DNA from: Methanotrichaceae archaeon
GTDB taxonomy: Archaea; Halobacteriota; Methanosarcinia; Methanotrichales; Methanotrichaceae
Direction: 5' to 3'
Length of the DNA: 64,000 nt
Assembly (NCBI GenBank): GCA_013178225.1
Contig: JABLXE010000003.1
Location: 248,001 to 312,000 of the forward strand
Shown: positions 1 through 8,323 of the stretch, piece by piece
Numbering within the stretch: position 1 is the first letter of the stretch
Layout: each line of letters opens with the position of its first letter
Made by a program: the position numbers and the translations under genes
Notes under the pieces: generated by a model
What the model was told of the DNA's origin: nothing
The model's input: only the letters and a program-made list of their open reading frames with translations
Databases searched by the model: none

Positions 1-564
1 GTAGAGGGCATAAGATGGCGTGCAGTGCAGCACTGTTACCCCGAAGTCCTGCATGATCTCCAGCTGGCGCTCTGTGTTTCCAACTCCTGAAGGCACAGCC
101 ATAGCCCCCATCCTCTCGATCCCGTAGTGCACTCCCAGCCCGCCGGTGAAGAATCCGTAATTGACCGCGTTCTGGAAGATATCGCCTTTGGTCACCCCCA
201 CCATCACGAAGTCGCGGGCCATGATGTCCGACCAGCTCTCGATATCATTCCTGGTGTATCCGACTACGGTGGGCTTTCCGGTCGTGCCGGAGGAGGCGTG
301 AACGCGCACCACTTCATCTCTTGGAACCGCAAAGAGGCCGAAGGGATAGTTCTCCCGCAGGTTGACCTTCTTGGTGGTGGGAAGCCGGGAGAGGTCTTTC
401 AGGCTCTGGATGTCCTGAGGGGCGATCCCCATCTCCTTCATCTTGTTATGGTAAAAGGGAACGTTTTGGTAGACCTTCTCAACTACGCTCTTGAGCCTCT
501 TTCGCTGAAGTTCTTCCAGCTCGGGCCGGCGCATTAGCTCAAATTCAGGTTGCCAGTAATTCAT
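1..564 (-). CDS. Phenylacetate-CoA ligase-like AMP-forming enzyme (partial)
   Basis: The first 188 codons of an adenylate-forming acyl-CoA ligase run off the left edge of the window. The N-terminus begins [19 protein letters not shown]. It is followed by a helical region typical of PaaK-type ligases and by the glycine/serine/threonine-rich ATP-binding signature [17 protein letters not shown] near residue 90. Family members activate a carboxylate to the acyl-adenylate and then to the CoA thioester. Methanogens often carry several whose substrates are unknown, so the aryl substrate is not assured. An in-frame ATG two codons upstream (570) is an alternative start; neither has a strong ribosome binding site. 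The C-terminal lid domain lies outside the window. Confidence 0.85.
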   Translation of the reverse strand, partial: MNYWQPEFELMRRPELEELQRKRLKSVVEKVYQNVPFYHNKMKEMGIAPQDIQSLKDLSRLPTTKKVNLRENYPFGLFAVPRDEVVRVHASSGTTGKPTVVGYTRNDIESWSDIMARDFVMVGVTKGDIFQNAVNYGFFTGGLGVHYGIERMGAMAVPSGVGNTERQLEIMQDFGVTVLHCTPSYALY

Positions 565-755
565 CGTCATTACCCTGTGATTTTGAGGTAGCTGATAACA
601 TGCTACACGCTGCCATGAGTGATGAAGTCAGGGTATATCAATCGTTCCCTGCAGACGGCAAAACGGACATTGCCGGACAGCAGTGCACGAATCTCAGGCC
701 AAAACGGAAAAAGAGCGGAAGGAAAAGGCAATAGCTAAAATGGACAAAGGAGAGC

Positions 756-3700
756 CTAGCGCCCTTCCAGGCGCTTCTTCAGGCTCTCCAGCTCTCCGGT
801 CTTGTAGAGGTAGGCTCCGGCTCCGATGGCGATTAGCAGCACCAGTATCAGAGCTATCAGGGCCCAGTTATTCTGACTCTTTTCGACCGAGATCGTCGAA
901 CTCTGTCCGTCCACGCTTACCTGGTAGGTTCCCACTTCAGCGGGCTTGTAGCTGAAGGTCTCCGTGGCGTTCTCGCCAGGGGGAACCGTGACTTCCCTGG
1001 TCTCCACCACTTCATCGTTTACCTTGAACTCCAGAGTTCTGCTGTCCGGCTCGCTCCCCAGGTTGTGGATGTTGGCGACGACCTTCACGTTCTGGCCGGT
1101 TCCAGCGGTCTCCGGCGCTTGCAGGCCCACGACCTCGACCGGCGAGGCTACTGTGACCTTCCTGGTCGCGGCCTCGAAGCCCTCCTTCTCAGCCCTTATG
1201 ATGGAGTCGCCGGTTGCATTTGCAGCATAGGTGAGCGTGCCCACCGCCCCGGTGGTTCCTATATCCTGGCCGTCAAAGGACAGGTTTGCACCCTCCACAG
1301 GAGTCTGGTTCAGGCCGGTGGTGACGGTTATCACGAAGTTCTCTCCCTTTAAAACCTCAGAGGGGGCCGCAATTGCGAGCACGTTAGCCATGGCCTCGCT
1401 TGCCCTTGCCATCCTGGCCGCAGCTACGGAGGACATGACCTGCATGCTGGCCCGGCCTTCGTCAAAGCCCGTCTTCTTGGCGATCACCTCAAAGGTTCCG
1501 ATGGTCCTGGGAGTATAGCTGATCGAGCCTGAGGCATCGGTATTCCCGATGGTTGAGCCCGCCACAATCACCTGCGCTCCGTTAACCGCGTCGCTGCCCG
1601 ATTTGACGGTGATCTTGACCGTCTGGTCCAGCACCGCCTCAGAGATATTGATGGAAATAGGCTTTCCGCCAACCGACTTCAGGGCCACTGGAGCGAAGTT
1701 CCTGATGTCGTTGTCCGCCACCACGAACATCAGGTTGTCCATGATACTGACGGTCTTTCCCCGGCTCAGGCTGATTGAGCCGTCGTTTTGCATCTCTATG
1801 CCGTCATCAGAGAGGCTCTCGACCTTCATCTTGCCGTGGGCCTCGCCTTCTTCCACCGACTCAGGTGAATCTGAAACCTGGAAGATGCCGTCTACCGTTG
1901 CCAGATCGGCTTCGGTTCCCCGGAAAACGCTCTGGACATGGGCGGCGATTATGGGCACATCCTCTCCACCGATATCCACCTTATAGAGGTAATTTGAGGA
2001 GGTATCGATCGAGCTGGACGGAGTTACAACTTTGCTGTCCACTTCGCTACCGTCTTTGGCCAGGGCGAGGTAGACCTTGTTGCCGTTGATGTCCACCTGT
2101 TTGATCCGCAGCTCATAGCCCTCCTCCAGCGGCAGGACCGAGCCTGTAGCAATGGTCTGATCGTCGTCGCTGTCCATGAGAACTCTTCGCAGCTCCCCTT
2201 CACTGATAATGCTGAACGGATCGGTGAACTCGGTGTCGTCGTTATAGCCAGCGAAGAACTTGTCAGCCATGAAACCGATCACGTCATACTTGCCCCATTT
2301 GTTGAACTCGAATGACACGGATTGCGGCCTTGTCTCATAGAGCAGATCACCATCATCGATCTTGATGCCAGTGATCTTCGCAGTCAGGTTCTCAGTTCCG
2401 ATATCATCGTCTATATCGTAGTAGAAGCCCTCGAAGTTATAGGGATTCCAGGTGAACTCCATGCCGCTTTCGGGGACGACGACCGTTCCTCTGACCTCAA
2501 AGGTTCCCGTTCTCTCAACCGTGGGGGCGAACCTCAGGCTATCGGAGTCCGCTACCAGGAAGCCGACATTGCCGAAGATGTTCCTGACCGACCCCTTTCT
2601 GAGGGTCATGGTATCTTCGTTGGTCATGGTGATCTCGGTATCGCTTACAGTATCTACTTCCATCTCTCCGTACTTGTCTCCCTCTTCCACCGAGGCATAG
2701 GTATCAGCCAGCTGGAAGATGCCGTCCACCGTCACCAGATCGGTCTCTGTCCCCCGGAACACGTTCTGTATGTGGGCCATGATGATGGGAACATCTTTTC
2801 CGCCCACATCCACCTCATACTTATAGGTAGAGCTTCCGGCTCCGTCGGGGGATACCACTTTACTGTCGATCTCATCTCCATCTTCGGCCAAGGCAATGTA
2901 GACCTTGTTGCCGTTGATGTCGATCTCTTTGATGCGCAGCTCATATCCTTCTTCCAGCGACAGCGCTGAACCAGAGCTGATGGAGTTCTCCTCATCGCTG
3001 TCGATCAGCACTCTCCGGAGCTGTCCCTCGTTTATCAGGCTGGCCTCGTTGTCCACCACATCTGGGTTGGTGCCCGAATAGCCGGCGAAGTACTTCTCGG
3101 CCATGAAGCCCACCACCTGGTAGCTTCCCCAGTCGCCGAACTCGTAGTCCAGCGACTTCACCTGGGTCCGGTAGGTCAGATCGTCGGAATCAATGGTCCT
3201 GCTGGTATCGGATCCGGATTTATGAAGGTTGACCTCCAGCCGTTCCGTTCCCAGGTTGTCCTCGAAATCGTAGAAGAAGCCGGAGAAGGTGTTGTAATCC
3301 CATATGTACTGCAGTGGATCGCCCTCTCGCCATACCCGGTTCGGGAACTCCTCAACTATATCTATGTCCTCGACCTCTGCTGCCGTCTCTTCTTCCACAG
3401 TCTCATTATCGAGTGCGGTCTCATTGGCAGCAGTCTGGTTCTGGGATGAAGTTTCATTTTCGGCCACAGCGCTCTCCGCGGTGACGTTTTCGTCAGGCCC
3501 GGCGATCTCTGGCGTGGAATTCAAGGTCTCGGAAGAGGCTACGCTCTCAACCACCGGCTGGATGACAGAGCTTTGCTCCTCGATCTGGTCAGGAGTGATC
3601 GCTACCACAGGTTCTGTTGCCACGGGCTCAGTTTCCGCCGCCTCGCCGACGGCCTCGGAAGTATCCTCCACCGGATTTCCAACTGCTTCTGTGACAGGTT

Positions 3701-4169
3701 CGCCTGCATCCTGTTCGTCGACAACCTCTTCGCCAGCGTCCTCTTCCTGAGAAGGAGAGGCAGTCACCTCAGCCTCCAGAGATTCGGAAGAAATGGGCAC
3801 CATTTGAACTGGGGCCTGGTCCTGGGTTTCTTCCGCCTGGTTGGCGAGGTCTTGGTTCGCGGTGGAGGCATCCTCGGTTTCGGTAGCTGATGCGCCGGTG
3901 TCCGTCTCAGAGGAACCTTCGCTTGCCAATGCCGGCCTCAAGCTGCTGCTGCGTTTCTTAATATTTTCCGTAGATACTATCCCGTTGGCTCCGCTTCCCT
4001 GCGAAAGGAAATCTTTGCTGATAGCCGCTCCCCCTATGGCTTGTGAAGGCGCGCTTTCGGATCCGGAATCCGTTGCGGTTTCAGGGGTCTGGGCGCAAAC
4101 ATCAAACGGCAAAGCAGCTGCTACTATCAATAATAGCATGCAGACTCCGCCAACCCTGACATTATTCAT
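756..4169 (-). CDS. S-layer protein with two tandem S-layer domains and C-terminal membrane anchor
   Basis: This 1137-residue surface protein has a signal peptide (cleavage expected after residue 26, FDVCA/Q). An acidic Ser/Thr/Glu-rich stretch to about residue 270 contains many N-x-S/T sequons. Two homologous Methanosarcinales S-layer domains follow (about 275-560 and 565-825); both contain GYELRIK, INGNKVY and VFRGTE. Next come about three Ig-like/carboxypeptidase-regulatory-like beta domains (about 830-1095), a single transmembrane helix (about 1103-1123) and a short basic tail. This is the architecture of the Methanosarcina S-layer tile protein, which forms the cell lattice anchored in the membrane. 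The start is fixed by a strong GGAGGAG site just upstream. High expression is expected but not shown by the sequence. Confidence 0.9.
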   Translation of the reverse strand: MNNVRVGGVCMLLLIVAAALPFDVCAQTPETATDSGSESAPSQAIGGAAISKDFLSQGSGANGIVSTENIKKRSSSLRPALASEGSSETDTGASATETEDASTANQDLANQAEETQDQAPVQMVPISSESLEAEVTASPSQEEDAGEEVVDEQDAGEPVTEAVGNPVEDTSEAVGEAAETEPVATEPVVAITPDQIEEQSSVIQPVVESVASSETLNSTPEIAGPDENVTAESAVAENETSSQNQTAANETALDNETVEEETAAEVEDIDIVEEFPNRVWREGDPLQYIWDYNTFSGFFYDFEDNLGTERLEVNLHKSGSDTSRTIDSDDLTYRTQVKSLDYEFGDWGSYQVVGFMAEKYFAGYSGTNPDVVDNEASLINEGQLRRVLIDSDEENSISSGSALSLEEGYELRIKEIDINGNKVYIALAEDGDEIDSKVVSPDGAGSSTYKYEVDVGGKDVPIIMAHIQNVFRGTETDLVTVDGIFQLADTYASVEEGDKYGEMEVDTVSDTEITMTNEDTMTLRKGSVRNIFGNVGFLVADSDSLRFAPTVERTGTFEVRGTVVVPESGMEFTWNPYNFEGFYYDIDDDIGTENLTAKITGIKIDDGDLLYETRPQSVSFEFNKWGKYDVIGFMADKFFAGYNDDTEFTDPFSIISEGELRRVLMDSDDDQTIATGSVLPLEEGYELRIKQVDINGNKVYLALAKDGSEVDSKVVTPSSSIDTSSNYLYKVDIGGEDVPIIAAHVQSVFRGTEADLATVDGIFQVSDSPESVEEGEAHGKMKVESLSDDGIEMQNDGSISLSRGKTVSIMDNLMFVVADNDIRNFAPVALKSVGGKPISINISEAVLDQTVKITVKSGSDAVNGAQVIVAGSTIGNTDASGSISYTPRTIGTFEVIAKKTGFDEGRASMQVMSSVAAARMARASEAMANVLAIAAPSEVLKGENFVITVTTGLNQTPVEGANLSFDGQDIGTTGAVGTLTYAANATGDSIIRAEKEGFEAATRKVTVASPVEVVGLQAPETAGTGQNVKVVANIHNLGSEPDSRTLEFKVNDEVVETREVTVPPGENATETFSYKPAEVGTYQVSVDGQSSTISVEKSQNNWALIALILVLLIAIGAGAYLYKTGELESLKKRLEGR

Positions 4170-4230
4170 GAATCTCCTCCAGCTGATGACAATCTTTATA
4201 TATTAACGATATAGGTACTCTTTAAAGTGC

Positions 4231-4240
4231 CTTATATATT
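4231..4240 (-). promoter_or_regulatory. Candidate TATA box of the S-layer gene
   Basis: On the minus strand the sequence reads AATATATAAG about 65 bases upstream of the S-layer start codon. An archaeal start site about 25 bases downstream would give a leader of roughly 40 nt containing the GGAGGAG ribosome binding site. A second AT-rich box at about 4195-4204 lies too close to the start codon to leave room for that site. Confidence 0.5.
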
Positions 4241-4261
4241 TTGTGTCTTGCTCTTCTCTTT

Positions 4262-4942
4262 ATCAATTTGGCGTTACTAGCTTCTGGATATCCAGGTTCA
4301 ATGCCATCCCTAGTCTCTTTACGTTTATAAACCTGCTCTCAATCTCATTGGTGATTGGGCCAGAAGAAAAGCATGCGGTAAAGGCATTTCGCCGGACCGG
4401 ATGGCTTTGAAAGAGAGATGCGGCATTACCAACTGGGGGCGGGTCACGTCGATTGCACCAATACCCTTTCAGAGACGACATGCGAGAAGTGATTTGCTGC
4501 GGAACTCGAGGATACGATTAAAGGATACGATTATCTTGAAGGTCTCATTTCCAGGGTCTCAGTTTGCAGCTCTGAGCGGATTTCGGGGCCTTTGTGCCGA
4601 AGCAGAGATCCCGGACGCATCCGTCAGGACGAAGACGCCGCTTCATGCTTATGCAGAAATATTCGCAGCATTTGCAAGAGCAGCCCACGATTGCAGAACA
4701 GAAGCGTTGCCGCTGCCATCCCAGAGGTTGCCCTTTCTCCCGAGCCCCTGGCAGCCGTGAATTGAAGCCGTAAATGGAAACCTGATTGGACCTAAGGTAG
4801 AGTCCATCCTGTAGGGTCTGTCCTGCGCGAACCATTCGGCCGCACCTTTGGATGAAGCTGCAGTCCTGACGGTGCAGTCCCGACGGCCCAATAGCCAAAC
4901 CGGATTAAAATGGTTGAGATGGCCTTCTGCTTTTCGCGAAGC
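4262..4942. other. Gene-free stretch upstream of the S-layer gene
   Basis: About 680 bases with no convincing gene. Open frames on both strands overlap each other, lack good ribosome binding sites and encode cysteine- and arginine-rich translations resembling no family I know. No tRNA, repeat array or insertion-sequence ends were seen. Together with 5069-5456 this may be the eroded remains of older genes or an expanded regulatory region between the S-layer gene and glnA. Confidence 0.5.
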
Positions 4943-5068
4943 TCATCTCGATCTTGGGGGAACGACGTAGTTCCATCGCCAGACCTTAAATCCGACGGCG
5001 ATTATAGCCAAAAAGATGACCAATACCAGCAACGCTTGAAGATACTCTACAACAGTAATTATGTCCAT
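4943..5068 (-). CDS. Putative 41-residue single-span membrane protein
   Basis: A short frame starts at an ATG preceded by AGGTG at suitable spacing. It encodes MDIITVVEYLQALLVLVIFL and then AIIAVGFKVW, followed by a basic tail (WRWNYVVPPRSR). It is one hydrophobic helix of about 22 residues, with charges predicting N-out/C-in orientation. No family is recognised. Its hydrophobicity, good start context and position in an otherwise gene-free 1.3 kb region argue that it is real. Proteins this short are routinely missed by gene callers, and similar tiny membrane proteins occur elsewhere in this window (37126-37269, 41911-42123). A chance hydrophobic frame cannot be excluded. Confidence 0.45.
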   Translation of the reverse strand: MDIITVVEYLQALLVLVIFLAIIAVGFKVWRWNYVVPPRSR

Positions 5069-5456
5069 GCCCAACACCTAAAAAAGGGCCCTCCTCAAAG
5101 CTGATAAAGATTTTGGTATCCCGTTTCAGATAGCTGAGGATAGCCGATTCACTTTCGTGCTCTGTTCCCGGCAATTGCATCTTTCTTATCCCGGCATCCC
5201 CTAGAACCGACGGCAAAGAGAGCGGGCAGATTTTTGGTCCCCTACGGCGCTTTGAACTGCGACCTCCTCAGGGCCGGTTCCGCCTCTTGTCACCATCCAT
5301 AGGAGGATCAAATCGGTATCATTCAGCATGGTTAAGGCTGCAAAATATAATAGAGAATTATATTAAATTGTCGAGAGAGCAGTCCGGAAAATCCTGCTCT
5401 TGCCCCTCAAACCAGGACTTTTTAAAACCGGCTATTTCCCGGAAACCTGTTTTTAC
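5069..5456. other. Non-coding region upstream of glnA
   Basis: No supported gene. It contains an imperfect hairpin (agagcag 5376-5382 pairing with ctgctct 5394-5400, 11-base loop) and AT-rich stretches around 5340-5370. The hairpin could be a terminator or part of a regulatory region; nothing decides between these. Confidence 0.4.
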
Positions 5457-5495
5457 GGTATGAGCTTTTCATATCTGTTCGTTTACTTATAAATC
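5457..5495 (+). promoter_or_regulatory. Candidate glnA promoter with upstream inverted repeat
   Basis: A TATA-like TTATAAAT lies at 5487-5494, about 122 bases before the glnA start. Just upstream, at 5457-5475, GGTATGA and TCATATC form an imperfect 7-bp inverted repeat around a 5-base spacer, a geometry suitable for a dimeric regulator. A second TATA-like element (gctataaatt, 5567-5576) lies nearer the start codon, so the true start site is uncertain. The repeat does not match the published NrpR operators (GGAA-N6-TTCC or GGTA-N6-TACC). Confidence 0.35.
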
Positions 5496-5615
5496 TAATA
5501 ATTGCGGCATTTAATGAATTTATTTTTCTCACAATTTTTCATAAACTTTGTGAACCAATCTCAAATAGCTATAAATTGCGTTTTGAAGGATGGTGCAGTA
5601 TGGAGGACAGTAATC

Positions 5616-6950
5616 ATGAAGGAGCAAATAAAGACAAAGGATGACGTCTTTGCAGCCATAGATAAGTATGATGTAAGGTTCGTTAGATTCTGGTTTACAG
5701 ATATATTGGGAATACCCAAGAGCTTCGCCATCAACACCAATGAACTGGAAGGCGCTTTCAGCGAAGGCATGGGCTTTGATGGTTCCTCTATCGAGGGCTT
5801 TGCCAGGATTCACGAAAGCGACATGGTAGCCATGCCCGACCCCACCAGCTTCCAGCTGATACCCTGGAGGCAGCAGGAGAAGGGAGTCGCACGCATGTTC
5901 TGTGACATCCTCCGCCCTGATGGCAAACCCTATGAGGCAGACCCGAGGTACGTGCTGAAGAGAAACCTGGAGAGGATCAAGGACAAGGGCTACTCCTTCC
6001 TGGTGGGGCCGGAGCTCGAGTTCTTCTACTTCAAGAACGAATCCAGCACAGAGATCCTGGACACCGGCGGCTACTTCGACCTGACCACCCTGGATGCAGC
6101 ATCCGACCTCAGAAGAGACACCATCCTGGCCCTGGATTCCATGGGAATTGATGTGGAGTACAGCCACCATGAGGTAGCTCCCTCGCAGCACGAGATCGAC
6201 CTGCGATACATGGATGCCCTCAAGATGGCCGATACGGTGATGACCTACAAGATAGTGGTCAAGGAGATCGCCAGGAAATACGGCTGTCACGCCACTTTCA
6301 TGCCCAAGCCCATCTTCGGTCAGAACGGTTCCGGCATGCACGTCCATCAGTCCCTCTTCCAGGGCAAGAAGAACGTGATGTTCAACGCCGGAGATCCCTT
6401 CCACCTCTCCGATGAGGCCAAGTACTACATCGCCGGCTTGCTCAAGCACGCCCCGGAGATCACGGCGGTCACCAACCAGTGGGTCAACTCCTACAAGCGG
6501 CTGGTCCCCGGATACGAGGCCCCCGTCTACATCTGCTGGGCCCGCAGGAACAGGTCCGCTCTGGTCAGAGTGCCCATGTACAAGCCCGGAAAGGAGAACG
6601 CCACTCGCGTGGAGTTCAGGTCTCCCGACCCAGGAGCCAATCCGTACCTGGCGTTCTCGGTCATGCTGGCCGCAGGCCTTGCCGGAATTGCCAACAAGTA
6701 CGAACTCCCCGCACCTCAGGAGCAGGACATTTACCACATGACCGATGCCGAGAGGGCCGAGAGGGGAATCACATCTCTTCCGGGAAGCTTAAACGATGCC
6801 ATTGCCCTCACCGAGCAGAGCCAGCTGGTCCGCGAGGCGCTGGGCGATCACGTCTTCAATGCCTTCCTAACCAACAAGAAGAAGGAATGGGACGCTTACC
6901 GGATGAACGTGACCGAGTGGGAGCTGGAGAGGTATCTGCCCCTCCTGTGA
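5616..6950 (+). CDS. glnA: Glutamine synthetase type I
   Basis: This enzyme makes glutamine from glutamate, ammonia and ATP. At 444 residues it is the normal length for GSI. Signatures include GFDGSSIEGF near residue 55, the metal-binding GPELEFF, the ATP/metal motif FMPKPIFGQNGSGMH and the C-terminal RLVPGYEAPVYI and RVEFRSPDP. The residues around the bacterial adenylylation tyrosine (NLYDLP) are changed to DIYHMT, so control by adenylylation is unlikely. The frame is open upstream to 5502, but ATG 5616 is preceded by GGAGG at correct spacing and matches the family N-terminus (KTKDDVFAAIDKYDVRFVRF). The next genes form glutamate synthase, completing a GS/GOGAT pathway. A paralog lies at 57485-58810. 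Confidence 0.96.
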   Translation: MKEQIKTKDDVFAAIDKYDVRFVRFWFTDILGIPKSFAINTNELEGAFSEGMGFDGSSIEGFARIHESDMVAMPDPTSFQLIPWRQQEKGVARMFCDILRPDGKPYEADPRYVLKRNLERIKDKGYSFLVGPELEFFYFKNESSTEILDTGGYFDLTTLDAASDLRRDTILALDSMGIDVEYSHHEVAPSQHEIDLRYMDALKMADTVMTYKIVVKEIARKYGCHATFMPKPIFGQNGSGMHVHQSLFQGKKNVMFNAGDPFHLSDEAKYYIAGLLKHAPEITAVTNQWVNSYKRLVPGYEAPVYICWARRNRSALVRVPMYKPGKENATRVEFRSPDPGANPYLAFSVMLAAGLAGIANKYELPAPQEQDIYHMTDAERAERGITSLPGSLNDAIALTEQSQLVREALGDHVFNAFLTNKKKEWDAYRMNVTEWELERYLPLL

Positions 6951-6978
6951 GCCCCCAGTGGCTCACCCATTTTTACTT
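6947..6978 (+). terminator. Hairpin and T-run after glnA
   Basis: GTGAGCC (6947-6953) pairs with GGCTCAC (6960-6966) around a short loop, followed by a T-rich stretch. The stem overlaps the glnA stop codon. It probably separates glnA from the downstream glutamate synthase unit. Confidence 0.55.
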
Positions 6979-7088
6979 TTTATTTAATCCGCTACATTTG
7001 TGCTGATGAGGAGGCAATCGACTTTGAAAGGCAAAGGGCAAAGGCTCGCGATGGCTAAGGTTCATAAATGTTATGATCGTTTCTTAAA

Positions 7089-7099
7089 AACCTATAAAG
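7089..7099 (+). promoter_or_regulatory. Candidate TATA box of the glutamate synthase operon
   Basis: The sequence acctataaagc lies about 80 bases before the start of the amidotransferase subunit. It would give a leader of about 55-60 nt including the GGAG ribosome binding site. Confidence 0.4.
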
Positions 7100-7177
7100 C
7101 GTTTGTCGCGGCACCCTCACGCTTGCACCCTATCGGCTTGAATTGTGAAATAATCGTTGGCTGGAGTTCGAGATGCT

Positions 7178-8323
7178 ATGCCCAGGAGAAGACGGGAATT
7201 ATATAATAAAGAGATATGCGCCTGCTCCATCTTTGGGGCTATGAACCGGGATGGAGATCGATTTAAAGGCCAGGGCGTGATCGAGGCCATAGCGAATATG
7301 CATGTCCGAGGAAACGGCCTCGGAGGCGGCTTCGCGGCCTACGGTATTTATCCTCACTATCAGGATTATTATGCCTTTCACGTCATGTTTACCGGAAACA
7401 GCTGGGAGGCCAAGAGGTGCGCCAAACAGGACCTCGAGGCCTTCCTCTGCGAGAACTTCGACGTGGTCTACGATGAGGAGATTCCTCATGGCGACGAGAC
7501 CCTGGTCAGTGACCCTCCGCTGGTGTGGCGCTACTTTGTTCTCCCCAGCAAGAGCGGGGAGGACGCCAACCGGACCGAAGAGGATTATGTGGTCGAGAAG
7601 GTCATGTGGGTCAACACTCGCATCGAGAATGCCTACGTCTTCTCCTCCGGCAAGAATATGGGGGCCTTTAAAGGAGTCGGATATCCGGAAGAGATAGCCG
7701 AGTACTTCATGCTTGACCGCGAGTACGATGCCTATATGTGGACCGCACACGGTCGGTTCCCCACCAACACCCAAGCCTGGTGGGGCGGTGCGCATCCATT
7801 CGGGCTGCTGGACATAACCGTAGTCCACAATGGCGAGATCTCATCTTACGGCACCAACCGCTGGTACCTGGAGATGTACGGCTATGCCTGCACCCTCCAG
7901 ACAGATACCGAGGTGATCGCCTATGCCGCGGATCTGCTGATGAGACGGCAGCATCTGCCCATATCCCTGGTAGCCAAGATCCTGGCCCCGCCCATCTGGA
8001 ACTCCATAGACAGGATGAACGAATCTGAGAAGAAGCTGCTTACCACTCTGAGAATGGTTTACGGCCCGCTGCTGATGAACGGCCCCTTTGCCGTAATAAT
8101 AGGCGAGACCGGCCGCATGATCGGGTTGACAGATAGAATCAGGTTGCGACCGCTGACTGCGGCCACAAGAGGAGAAATGTTCTATCTCTCCTCTGAGGAG
8201 GCGCCGATAAGGCTGATATCGCCTGAGCTGGATTCGGTCTGGACACCCAACGGGGGAGAGCCTGTTGTCGGAGAACTAAAAAACATAAGGATGGTAAAGG
8301 ATGAAGTCATTCCTCTTTCCTGA
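7178..8323 (+). CDS. Glutamate synthase, class II glutamine amidotransferase subunit (archaeal split type)
   Basis: This subunit releases ammonia from glutamine for glutamate synthesis. It is the N-terminal amidotransferase domain of bacterial GltB carried as a separate 381-residue protein. The catalytic Cys is probably in CSIFG (residue 16), implying removal of a short basic propeptide. Family motifs GRFPTNTQAWWGGAHPF, HNGEIS and the GltB-typical LQTDTEV are clear. ATG 7178 is preceded by GGAG; an in-frame TTG at 7157 is less likely. The stop overlaps the next gene by 23 bases, so translation is coupled to the FMN subunit. In archaea this domain, the FMN domain and the GXGXG domain are usually separate polypeptides, as here. 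Confidence 0.92.
   Translation: MPRRRRELYNKEICACSIFGAMNRDGDRFKGQGVIEAIANMHVRGNGLGGGFAAYGIYPHYQDYYAFHVMFTGNSWEAKRCAKQDLEAFLCENFDVVYDEEIPHGDETLVSDPPLVWRYFVLPSKSGEDANRTEEDYVVEKVMWVNTRIENAYVFSSGKNMGAFKGVGYPEEIAEYFMLDREYDAYMWTAHGRFPTNTQAWWGGAHPFGLLDITVVHNGEISSYGTNRWYLEMYGYACTLQTDTEVIAYAADLLMRRQHLPISLVAKILAPPIWNSIDRMNESEKKLLTTLRMVYGPLLMNGPFAVIIGETGRMIGLTDRIRLRPLTAATRGEMFYLSSEEAPIRLISPELDSVWTPNGGEPVVGELKNIRMVKDEVIPLS

Noticed and set aside
4262-4940. Overlapping frames as an eroded transposase
   Set aside because: No DDE or HUH motifs, no terminal inverted repeats or target duplications were found.
5427-5437. Palindrome TTTCCCGGAAA upstream of glnA as an NrpR operator
   Set aside because: The spacing is wrong for GGAA-N6-TTCC or GGTA-N6-TACC, and it lies upstream of a more plausible repeat.
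5529-6737. Long open frame opposite glnA, about 400 codons
   Set aside because: It mirrors the GC-rich third-position bias of the real gene, has no family similarity and no promoter.
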